A DNA stretch of 64,000 nucleotides from Durusdinium trenchii. Taxonomy: Eukaryota > Sar > Dinophyceae > Suessiales > Symbiodiniaceae. A program made the translations under genes and the position numbers. The notes under the pieces are model-generated. The model saw only the letters and a list, made by a program, of their open reading frames with translations, was not told the DNA's origin and did no database searches. Within the stretch, counting starts at the first letter, position 1. Each line of letters begins with the position of its first letter. Where the stretch lies: positions 178,423-242,422 of the forward strand of contig CAXAMN010015224.1 in the NCBI GenBank assembly GCA_963970005.1. Reading direction: 5' to 3'. Shown here in pieces: positions 36,801 through 49,200 of this stretch.

Positions 36801-39800
36801 GGATAATGCGATCCGGGAATGAAGGAGGTTCAATGAGGGGAGGAGACCCAGTGGAATGGGGGTAGTGCTTACTTGGCTTCAGAAGATCAGGTACAAATAA
36901 GCTACAAATGTTGTTCATGTTGCCCAACTTCATACTGAGTGAACACCCGATTTGTGCCTCATTTTGGGGCTGTCTTGAGACCGATCCGCGCCTCATTCCT
37001 TGTCCGATCCTGGTGTTTTTGGGGGTGTATTTGTTAAAGGGCGCCTCTGATACGTCTGATATACGCAGTAACCAGTGTGGACAGAATCATTCGACCACAT
37101 TCCCTGCCAACATGGGCTTCCAAAAGATCAACTTCGGGCCAGGCATGCTTCAGAACGGGTCGTTCTGATGTTGCGTCTCCCGGGTCGACAGCCAGGTGGC
37201 GCATGTTGCGTCTTGACCGGCTTTGGGTCCTTCTCGGGTCGACCAAGGTCGATTCGCTGCTGGACGGCATCGATTTCTCCTGCACCATCTCCCGAGCGAA
37301 GTTTGAGGCGGACGAAGACGACGTGACGACGGGCGGACCGAAGCGAAGCGACGAGACGGGCGAGGGAGGGAGGGAGGTTGGAAGCGGGTGCGCCATTTGG
37401 AAGACGCGAAGAAAAAGGCTTGATGCCATTTGGAGATGTGGCTCGGTGTGGAGGAAAGAACTGAAGGACAGGATACGTTGAGTCTGTCCCATGACCTGTG
37501 ACAGTCGGCAAGCAACGATTTTTGAACAAGTCCTGCAACTCAAGCATCATCATCCACTGTTACTGGTTATGGGATATACCCAAAGGATCCCAAAGGATAT
37601 ACGGTTTTAATGGAATCCTGGAGGAAAAGCATTGCGGACGCTTAAGTGCGCACGGCTAAGCCTTGCGGATCCGGGGGTGCACCGTGCTGTCCAATCGCCG
37701 GAGCCAAAGGACGAGCGCAGTCAACAGCTCCGCGGATCGGCGATGGTTCAATGACCACGAAAGAACCTCCGTCAAATCAAAACCATCTGAAATATATTGA
37801 AATATACCTAAACGCCAACCGAAGCAAACGAAGTAAACTGGAAATTGTGGGCCGAATTGGCATAGAAGCCAATGGGATCATCTCAAACGGATCCCTTGCC
37901 GGATTACACAAAGGAAACGGTAATCCAGTGTGCTGGAGTATAATCAGGAGCTCCAAAAAGCTACAGCTGTACATCATCCCTTCAGCCTGAACTTCCCATT
38001 GCAAAAACCGGTTGAGGAGGGAAACCATAAAAACACAAGGTATATAAATGCACTGTACCCCCTGGTCAACAGCTGAGCCTCAAAAACAGGTGGCACCAAA
38101 GTAGACAAGGCAGCCCGGCCTGTGGCCCATATACAAAATTGTCACTCTCAGAACTCACCGTCGGTTGGTCATCGGCAGCTTCCGTCGGTGTCGAAGCAGC
38201 CGCCACATGGAAGTAACAGGAACGAATCTGGGAAATCAAAGCCAAGTTGCTGAAGTGAAAGTCCTGCAATTCTCGCACCACTTGCCAGAAGTCCTCAGAT
38301 CGACGCTCGTTGATCTCTCGTGCAAGCTGGTCACAGCAGGCACCACATCAAAGTGTTCCAGTGCCCCCCTGAATTCTCCACCATAAATTAATCCCGATGG
38401 GACCAATGCAAGGGTAATTTAATGGGTTATGAGTTATGGGTTAAGCTGGGTTATTTTCGTTAAATGGTTATTTCATGTTGTTTTAGAAAGCATCGAAAGC
38501 CCAATCAGCCTCAGTGCTCAGTAATCGATAGGTTTCTTGAAGGGATTGCTTTTGTGCTTTGAAGCGGATGTGTCCGTGGAAGGCGTGAAGCTTGACCTTT
38601 TGCAATGAAAATTGGTGCATTCCACCGGAGCAGATATTCTTTGGCCCCAAGACACACCAAATTTGGGGCTGTCTCTCCAAGAATAGGACCATTGCCCCCA
38701 AAAAAANNNNNNNNNNNNNNNNNNNNNNNNNNNNNNNNNNNNNNNNNNNNNNNNNNNNNNNNNNNNNNNNNNNNNNNNNNNNNNNNNNNNNNNNNNNNNN
38801 NNNNNNNNNNNNNNNNNNNNNNNNNNNNNNNNNNNNNNNNNNNNNNNNNNNNNNNNNNNNNNNNNNNNNNNNNNNNNNNNNNNNNNNNNNNNNNNNNNNN
38901 NNNNNNNNNNNNNNNNNNNNNNNNNNNNNNNNNNNNNNNNNNNNNNNNNNNNNNNNNNNNNNNNNNNNNNNNNNNNNNNNNNNNNNNNNNNNNNNNNNNN
39001 NNNNNNNNNNNNNNNNNNNNNNNNNNNNNNNNNNNNNNNNNNNNNNNNNNNNNNNNNNNNNNNNNNNNNNNNNNNNNNNNNNNNNNNNNNNNNNNNNNNN
39101 NNNNNNTGACCAAAAAAAGACCAAAAATCAGGAAAGATTTTATCAGAAAGGGTTTTTGAGGCTTTTGGAGGCTTCAAAATTGCACAAAACTATGGTATTT
39201 ACAGGGTTTTGTGCACCTTCCCGGCAGAAAACGCCGGTATTTACACGGTTTTCTGCGCTTTTCCAGCGCTCAACCGTGGTGCGCCTTTGGATCGACGGCT
39301 ACAAAATACCGTAAATACCAGTGTTTTCAGCTCCTCCTGTCTTCAAGCGTGGCCTTAGACCTTGCCGCGGCTGTGGATCGACGGCAACGAAACCTCGTAA
39401 ATACCAGTGTTTTTGAGCACGTCCTGTTTGCAAGCATGGCCTGCGGCCACGCAATTTAAAGGGTCGCCGCACGTCACTATGTAAATCCGAAGTTGCATTT
39501 GAGAAATATGTGACTCCTTTTGAAGGCACGTCAACCTGTATTGAAACCGCTAGACCGCTACAGCTTCTGGAGGTTTTGTCAAGCGTTTGTGCATTAGTTG
39601 TTCTTTCATCACGCTCACTCACTTCTCTTCAAACAAGTGGGGGGCCTCTCACCTCCTCCCGGATTACGCCTGACTCCCTGCTACCTTTCGTTCACCCCCC
39701 TCCTCTCTCAAGTTTGGGTTCGGAGTGGGTCACATGCGTCCAATTCACCGGTCATTCACCGGTCAGTCGTTGACCGGCGGGTTGGTTCGACCGGTCTTCA

Positions 39801-42800
39801 GACCTCTTCCGACTGCAGGAGATGAATATGGACCTCTTCAAGAAGTCGATGGACTCAGTACAGAAGGTTCGCCCCCCACGTGACTTGCAGCTTCGCCCCG
39901 GCGGTCGTGGGGGGCCGGTCCGGTATGTTTCTCTCGACCGTTTCGAAGCCCACCGTTGATTGAAGGTGTTGAAATCGGAACAGCCATTTGTTGTACTAGT
40001 TCAGGAGCTTCTTTGGTGTTTGAAGGCTAAGGCCAAAAGCGACTTTCCGCTCCAAGTGTCATTTTATGAGATATCTTTATCTTCAGCACTTTTCGTTGGA
40101 AAACAATTCCACTAGGCGTTAGCAGTTTTGTTTTTTCCTGATTTTCCCTTAGGCCTAGCAGCAAGGATGCTATATATAGTTTGGTGCTTTCCCAATGAGC
40201 TTTTTGGTGGATTGGGGTCTCCAACTGATAGCCTCTGGCGTTTATTGGCTCTCAGAGAGGAACTGATAGGCTCAAGATGGTCGTAGTAGGATCAGACTGA
40301 GGTGTGTGGACTCGTTTGGTTTTGGTGTCATGCAAGAAAGACACTGGACACTGACATAGAAGCCGAAAGACACACTGCATGGGTTGACGCTTGTCTCTTC
40401 ACGCACCAATTTCATGGTAAGTGCTCTGAAGGTAAAGCGGTTTCGTGGTTCACATCTTAATGGTTCGGTCTCAAAACCCTCCACACCGGGCTTCGTACCT
40501 GGACAAACACGGTTTTCCTTCCTTGGTGACAGCATCATCGGTGGCCTGATGGCCGCTCACAAATAGTATCAAATAGTTCTTTTTTGCACATGGGTGTGGG
40601 CTAAATTGTTGAATGCGTCACACGACTATAGACTATATATAAATATATACCTAGATCCTCCTAGGGTTGCTGTTTTCTTGCCTCTTGTGAAATAGTTGCT
40701 TTTTGACATTCCTCTGATTTACCAAGAAGAGATTGGGCTGGTGAAAAGAAGAGATTGGGCTGGTGGGATACAGTGCTAAACCCTTCAAAAATGCCAGCGG
40801 CTGTTTTTGGTTTTTGGATGAAAACCCAGGAATCAGCGGTCATTTTGTCCATGCCACAAACCAGCGGCAGAAAAAGTGACAGGCACGAGGTTGCAGGTAT
40901 ATATTATTGGGGTACAAGTACTTTAAACTCCATTATTATTGACTCCTTTAAGCTGGTGTTTTTACTGCAGTCTATAAGTATAAGTACTTCAAAGTACATC
41001 ATGGAAGCTTCCTTCTCACCTGAAAGAGGGTCGTCCGTTCGCTTCGTTTTTGGCAGGTCCTGGAAGACGCCAAGGTTGAGCGGAAGCAGGTGGACGAGGT
41101 GCGGCACGAGTCCCTTTTGAGTCGCGGTCCACGAAAGGATCTTAGAATGTCTTAAAGGATGTTCTGATGATTTGGCCAACATTGTTTTTCCTGTATTTTC
41201 CGCGTTGAAGTGTTTGCAATTGTGGAGAGTGCATGTCAATGTGTTCTTCATGCTCTTTTCTTGCTGAGACTCACACCATCCGGTGAGAAACCTCACCTCG
41301 TTAGTTCGCCTCCTCGAAGTACCTCGCACCTCCAACGCCACGCTTCTTCCATCGCCACGGAAGCACCTGGACTCGCTGTTTGGCACCTCCCTTCGACCAA
41401 TCGTTGTGAGGTGGTTCTCATCGGTGGCTCCACACGAATCCCATACGTCCAGAAGCTCATTGAGGCTTCGGTCGATGGGTTGGACGAGTTGGCGGGTGTG
41501 CCAGGGGTTAGTGGAGGTCATATCAGGTCGAACAGTGTCTAGAGATGGCGACCAAATGCGATAGCAGGAAGGCGGGATTGGTCTTGGAGTGGATTTGCGA
41601 GGTGAATGCCGCAGTTGAAGCTTGGGCCTGGGTATGTAGGCACAGTAGACGGCGTTCTGGGACCAACGGATCTATTTTTGTGTTTACTAATAATTACATA
41701 GTTTTCACACGTGAGTTCGACAACTTGGGGCTCTTCTCTGAGAATTACAGTGCCAACAATCTCGTGAATCTTCATGACCGGCACGTTCCCAACACCTCGA
41801 GATGGAGCTCACGGCTTCACCGGCTTCACCCAATCATCAGGGCTGTCTAGGAAGTACAGACGGGCTTTCCCATGCTTTCCCCGCGCGGTGGCCCTCCGAC
41901 ACCTCAACCTGCCACGGCTGGGGACGATCTTCGTCTCCGCCGGGGAAGAAGACCGGGAAGGGAAGGGAAAGGAAAGGAAAGGAAAGGAAGGGAAAGGAAG
42001 GATGGAAATGGCCTGAAAGTAAGAGAGAAAGAAAGACATGAACAAAGAAAAAGAGAGAGAGAGAGAGAGACAGAGAGAGAGAGCGAGAGAGAGAGAGAGA
42101 GAGTGTGTGTGTGAGGTCAACATCCATATGTCCAGCGCTTATCGCTTTTCTGAGCCACTCGTCTCGAACGAGGACTACTTCGGGAAGGAGCCCTGCCGCT
42201 CCATCAACGCGGACGAGGCTCGGTGGACCGCCGCATGACCTGCACCTGGATCGTACATGGCCTTTTCTGGCGTTTCTGGTTTTTCTTGCGACTCGTCTCG
42301 TGCAGTTGGTGAAACAATGAGTGAACATGAGTGAACCAATTGATGTTATTGTTTGGGGGATTTTGTCACACCATGTCACACCAGTTCCAACTCCAACAGG
42401 TATTTGTTGGGTTTTGTCTCCAAGGACCTACAAAAGCGGGATCATGATGGATCTTGAGCTTTACCAAGAAATCTACTGCAGGTCTGCAGGTACTGCAGGT
42501 CTGCAGGTAGATCATACCGTCATGAATGGCAGCACAGGCAACCCAAAGGCCTCAAGAAGCGAAGTTAGAACATGTCCTCAAGTGTTTTAATCTAAACTAG
42601 CTGGTATTAGTGTTTTTTTGTGGAGTGAACAAAAGAGAAAGATGTATGAAAGTCTCAACTCAGTGAGTGGGGTTTGCCTTCATCTCTTCATGACCGCCCC
42701 TCGCCGTTCGTCTGACTCCACCCTCTTCCCGTCCGGCCCTGGCCCGTCCCCCCGTGGCCGTGCAGGCGGTGGCTTATGGTGCGGCCGTGCAGGCGGCCGT

Positions 42801-43171
42801 GCTGTCCGGCAACAAGGCCTGTCGGACGGGGCCCGGTGCGAGAACAGCACCGGGGAGGCTCCGGAGGATGGCCGGAACGACGCCTCGAAGGGACTCGTCG
42901 TTGGGATCCATCGACGGTGGATGCCATACACGTTGAGGATTGAGGATTGATTCATGTGTACAAGACTCTGAAGGTGACTTGTTAAACATCGCGTGGATCA
43001 ACTTTTTTTCGACAAGCAACTGACTGGTGTGGTTTTGCAGGGTTTTGCCATTGAAAACCCATTCAACCCCCTTCAACTTTATGGTGCCAATGTGCCTGAA
43101 TAGTAGGTGAGTAAAAGTCATGTCGTGGGTGGTATCATTTACTTCCTTTGCTTCTACAGTTTGCAGTCTAC

Positions 43172-43208
<37 letters not shown>

Positions 43209-46200
43209 CTACGACCTCATGATGCGACGATCGAATTGATTTTTTTCGGACTTTCCTGCCGCGATCGTGCGCCACTTTGCGGTTGCCAGCACCACGCTGG
43301 AGCCAGCACCACCTTCCCTGCCCAGGGCAAAGACTCTCCGCTCAAGGACATTGTCCTGTTGGTGGGGGATCCCAGTTCCCCAGGTACGACGTGAAAAGCG
43401 GGTGGATTGCTTGAATGAGGTCAGACATTGGCGGGTTTCCCCTGAGAAGCCACGGGATTCTCCCTATTGACATAGGGGTTGCGGAGGGGTCTGGATTGGA
43501 GTCCCAAGACACCTCCAAGCCCGGAGGTGCCACCATGTTGGAACATGTAACATGATTGATCTTGAACTGGACTTAAAGGCTTGGCCAAAGATCTACCAGT
43601 TGGTATGGATAGATGGGCCATGATGGGCCGTACTCTGATTTTTAGGGGCTTCGTGCAGGAATTCACGATATCACACCACATCAGAACCATTAAAAAGACA
43701 ACAAAAACACCGGTTGGAGTCTCCATGTTTCCTTCGGCGAGATGATTGACTCTCGTTCGGCCTCTTCTCCCGCCCACAGGATGTGACACCCTTATCCTTG
43801 GGTCTCGAGACCGCGGGGGGCGTCATGACCCGGCCGGGGGGCCCAGACCGGGCCCGGATCAAGTCGTGTCTTCCTCAAAAAGGCTTGGACACCAGGCTGA
43901 AGCCGTATGACCCGGACACGTCTTCGCTTGCTGAAGACATCGTGCGACCTGGTTCCAACCAGTTGTTGGGACCTTTGAGATGTTGGACTTGGTCTCCACA
44001 GCAGCCCCAGTGGCAGTACACCAACATGTGTTGAGCAACAAACCATCCAAGCCCACACCAAAGTGGGCTTTGCCAACTTTGGTTACCCGAGGGTATCCAG
44101 ATATGATTTGTGAAGGAATTTGGTAGATCTAGTCTGGAAGTTGGTGGAGGCCCAATGACTTGAAAACAGTGGCCACCAGCCTTTGTGCGTGTTGATACAT
44201 GACGCATGTTCATTCAGCAATACGCTTTGAACCCCAACAGCACCGGTCGCGCGGCAAGCCGAAGACTTTCGCCGCATCCGTGGATACATCCCATCAGAGG
44301 CTCATCGAGCGCAATAGCACCATCCCTACCAACAAGAAGCAGGTGGGACTGGCACGAAAAAGTCCTTTTGTCAGCTGACGTGACTAGACGTTGGCGGACA
44401 CATTTAGTGAATGGTAAAGACCATGTACGTAATTGAACCGCAGGAATCCAATTCCAGCTTTAAGTGAGCCTTTTCCTAAACCAAAGAATATGGGGTCACC
44501 TTGGCAATACAAGGGTGGTGGTTATCAGGATCGGTGTAAGTGTGGTGATAGGGGGCACTTGTGATCAAGTGACTTTGAGTGTGTTGATGTGTTCTTCAGC
44601 GTGGGATTGGACATGGTGGCTGCTAGCACTTGAGGTTGGGGTGTCTACCACTCCACCACCCGCGAGACATATCACTTCACCCAGGGTCCCAACAAACACC
44701 AACACCACCGGTCAGACAAGTTTGGTTAGAAGAGAAGAGAATCACTCATTGTTTGACAGACCATCCAGCCTTCTGGGTGGCCCCTAGTAGCCCTAGTAGT
44801 TTATGTTAATATCTGTTCATCTCTTTGCATCTCGGCTCCTTGTAAAGCTTATGTATCCTTATCAATGGTTGACCTGCGGCGTGCGGAGAGTAGCCTGGTT
44901 GGTGTTAAGACTAATCTTCTTGCGCTTTCGAGTCTGTCCTCAAATCAACGTCGAACACCGCAGGTCTTTTCCACTTACTCCGACAATCAGCCGGCCGTGA
45001 CCATCCAGGCAGGGACTCAAACATTCATAATTCACAAGGTGATAACTATTTCTAAGTTATAACATTCATTCCTGGACACGACACCGACGGGCAAGGCACA
45101 TACTACCTACTTGGACCCAATCAAACCACCCCAGTCCCAGACAGGTCGTCTTTGGTTCCCCAAAACCCGGAGAGTCGTGGAGTTCGGGACCTGCACCGCA
45201 CGCGTCAACGGTCACCCGTTGAGCCGGGCGATGACGCATGGAGCCCCTACCCTTCTCCATCCTTCTCCCTTTCCATCCAAACTGCTTGCAGTCTACCTTC
45301 CAGTTCTTTCTATCAGATTTCCCAGTACAGCGGCTTGCCAGACAGGGTCCAAAAGGAGTCTCCTGATAGAAGAAGAGATGTGTGATTTATTTACGTCCGC
45401 GCCGTGAGTCGCCTTCTGTCTGTGCGAGAAGATTCAAATCTCAGCTTCAAATACGCATTCTAAGATATGCACATGACATGCACTTCGAGTTCCCTGAATT
45501 CTCCGACGGTGCCTGGATGGAGACTGGGCACCAAGACGACTGGTCCGAAGCGGATTCCTTCGGAATCAGCCGCAGGTCTATGAGGGCGAACGGTCCATGA
45601 CGAGGCGAGGCGCTTGCTTTGGAAGATCCGCTGCCTGGTTGATCCGCAGAGTGAGTTAGGAAGAGTTCTTGGAAAGGGATGTCTTGAAGTGGGCCGTTTT
45701 TTTTTGGAAAGACCTGCGGTGTGTTGGCACCAATGTGAAGTTACTGAGACCTGATTTGTTTGGGATGTCTCGTTTGTTTGCAACGGATTTTGGGTGATGA
45801 CTTGCAGGTTTTATCCCCTAGATACTGGTAGTGTTGGACAAAAACAACAGAAGTTGTTGCGGGGCAGCGCCCAAATGTCAAAGTGACACGCGGAGTGTCA
45901 GATGAGGGTAGAATTCACAACTACCTTGAACGGCCGACTTATGGCAATGCTCTTATGACTCGACAATACCCCCCAGATGGTTTAATGAGTGTTCTTTTTT
46001 GGGGGGGAACTCTTCGTAAATATTGGGTCTGTCCTATTACCTGTAACAGTAACAGTCAGAGAAAATTACCGGACAATTATCACTATTTTTGAACAAGGCC
46101 TTTACTAACCATCATCATCCACTGTTACAGGTGTTAGGATAGACCCAACGTAAATGCACTGGCTGGAGCCATTCCGGTTACCAGTCCTTGAAACACCCAA

Positions 46201-49200
46201 CACAATCCTTGTCGCTTGAGCCCGGAGGGACAACCGTTTGCTGGGCTCCTTCAACCTCGACGGCATCCCACCCGCTCCGCGCGGGGCACTGACGCCAAGC
46301 AGTTGCCAGTTGGGGTGAAGAGAAAGAGGTCAGACAGAGTCAGAGGGTGCATTGGAGATTCTACAATTGGTGACCCAGCATGCATAATGGGTTCAGAACT
46401 CTGGGACGGACTTGGAATTGAGTTTGTTTTTTGCTGAGAATTGTATATGAGTCAGCATGGAGGACCATCGGCAAAGACATGAAGACCAAGACAGACCACG
46501 TTCGCGACCAACTGATGTGAGGCCATTGACCTGGGTCATTGACCTGGGAACCTGAGGCCATGTTGGCTAGCCATGCATGGCCCACCGCCGAAACCGCTTC
46601 CAAGGCTTCCTTACGGCTGAAGCCCCAAAAGACGTTTTGTTGAAAAGGAATATGATAAATAGATGGAAGATGAGACCAATTGATTTCTGAAGAGTCCGAA
46701 GTGCCCAACTTTGATGGCTTTGAAACTCCGCCACGGTGTGCGTGCGGATTGCCCTAAGAAGGAAACCCAATGTTCTTCACCAGCGAACATAGCCAGGGGC
46801 ATTGGGTTTTGTATGAAAACTCTGGGGGTGTCACCTACAGCTGGTGTCGGTTCCAACCATTCCTTCATACGCTACAAACCCCCACTCCTGGTATGCGGAG
46901 AATGCATCTCGCTCCAGGCCAAGGCCACTTTTGGGGGAGCCCAGACACTCCATGTATGCCATATATGCCTCCATTTTCCCCCCGAAATCCTCCCAACTTG
47001 CCGGAGATCTGGCGGCCTCCGCTTGCTCTGTCCGCTCGAGGTGCCCAAGATCGAAGTGGCCTTCGACTTGGACTCCAATGGGGTGGGATGGGCCGTGAGG
47101 GATGGACGGCCGAACTCAACACGAGACGTCTTGGTCGAGTCTCTGAGCTCTCTCCGAGGTCTTGGAGGTCACGGATTGGTGCCAAGATGGTAGAACGCAT
47201 CAACCAGTGGTGGATGTCTATTCAAGTCGGGGTGTTTAGTACTACCAGGAGAAAATACATACAGGGACACGGAATCAACCAATGGATTAGACTCGGTTAG
47301 ACCTATTTTCCCTGAAACCTCCTTTGTCAAGACACACATGCTTCACTGGGGGTGTTTGAAGAGTTACCCTTGTTCACTGGGGGTGTTTGAAGAGTTACCC
47401 TTGTGCCCTTTGCAGAGGAAAGACAATTGCTTTTTTGGGTGGCAACATTTGGATTTCCCGGTTGTAGGTGCTGGTAGTGTAGGGCGGCTAAACCTGGAAG
47501 AAGACAGTCAACTGGAGGGGATGTCAAGGTTCCTACCACAGTGCCATCTAGCTTCTCGACGGCTTACCTTGCATGCGGCATGTTTATCTTGGGCCAGTTG
47601 GGGCAGCCTGAAGGAATCAGAAACGCCAAACAAGAGCTACGCTTGCTCGAGTCCTCATGGTTACGTGGATGGCCACGAGTTCGGATGACCAGTTTCAATC
47701 CGAACAGCGGGGTTTTCCACTTCCATCATGGTTCCAAGGAGGTTGATGGTGTTTGGGCATCTCTTAAGCGGTCACAAGCTTGCAGGTGTTGGATGACAAA
47801 ATTACCTGGAACCGCCCTTCTTGCCTGTGTAGAGTGTGGGTGGGGATGATCCCCACCCTTCTTTCCCCAGATCCTCAACGTCTCCGCGGCGGACCAGACC
47901 ACTGGCAAGCGGCTGGAATGAAAGACGGAAATGGCCGATTGGGAGGGAAGCTGTCACAGGTTTGAGCCTCTCAAACCATTGTTTAAGTAATTAAGCAGGA
48001 GTCTGAGTGTTTTATGCTTGTGTGCGTGTCATACATTCATTCATTCTGCTTCAGAGTGTGAGTTTGAGGGATTTGGATTTGGATACTAATTTCGAACACT
48101 AGTGTAGGAGCTTGTGTAAAGAATCTCTCCCCCTCTCTCTTTCTCTATATTGATTTTATTTATACATCCCAAACACTCTATGTAGAGAAGTATCATATGG
48201 ATATGACTATGACATACATTCGACTACTAAATCGACATCCACCCGAAACTGTGAGCCTGTGCCGACGTGGAATCGCCTGACCTCATACACACAACGGCAT
48301 GGGATGGACCTGTCAGTCTGCTTGGTTTTGTTGAACATCAAGCGGCTGCCCTGCAGAGGAGCGCCAGCACTTTCATTCGCGACACCCTGGCCCAAGCCAA
48401 CTCATGTTTATCTCTTCCTTTTGGGATGACTTCACATCACATTCACATCGCAGTCAGAATTGCTTCGTGTGCGTCATGTGCTGAGAGCGGTCAGAACATC
48501 GGGTGATCTCTTCGAACAAACTCAGAGCCTCAGAGCGTTGAATCAAGAGGAAAAGACCATAAGAACACCATCAAGCATTGTGATTGAGGTCCAATAAGAT
48601 CACCATCACGAATGAGAAGGGGCGACTCTCGAAAGATGAGATGCTTGGCATTGGCATTGGCTGTGACAGAGCGATGCAAAAGGGAGGGAACACGGAGAGA
48701 AAGAAGTGTTTTAACCCTCCCCTGAACCAACACAGCAACCACCTGGAATCTGAAATGGTCTTCCAACTCCAAACTGTCTCAAACTATGAGTTCCCCTCTT
48801 GGGAACATGAGTGGGGTTGGACAAGGTCGAGGTCTACTTTCAGATTCCCTCTGCCAATGGACCGGTGCGTATCAAAACCAAACACCTTGAATTATCACCA
48901 ACTTGGCCAGGTAGACCGCACGATTCTGGTAAGGTCACCCTGGTGAAGAGATGTAAGACCGATACCTCAAGCATTTTCTGCACCAGATGGACAGTCAGAT
49001 GGATCCCATGAACCCAGAGATAGACCCAATCTTCCGAAACGTGCCGCCGTGATTCCTTTTGAAATACATGTATACCAGGACCCCTTTTTTTAGGGTTTGT
49101 CCATTGATCGCCCCCTACTAGACGGGGTCAGGCGTGTTTGGGCACCACCCCCTAGTGGGGCCTGGTAGCTATACACTTTGTGTTCTTTCGCGTTCTTTGA

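Noticed and set aside
38483..39314. Long open frames on both strands across 38483-39314
   Set aside because: They consist mainly of the 400 N and are artefacts of the gap.
40269..40276. GGCTCAAG before an ATG as a spliced-leader relic
   Set aside because: Only eight bases match and no gene starts there; chance is likely.
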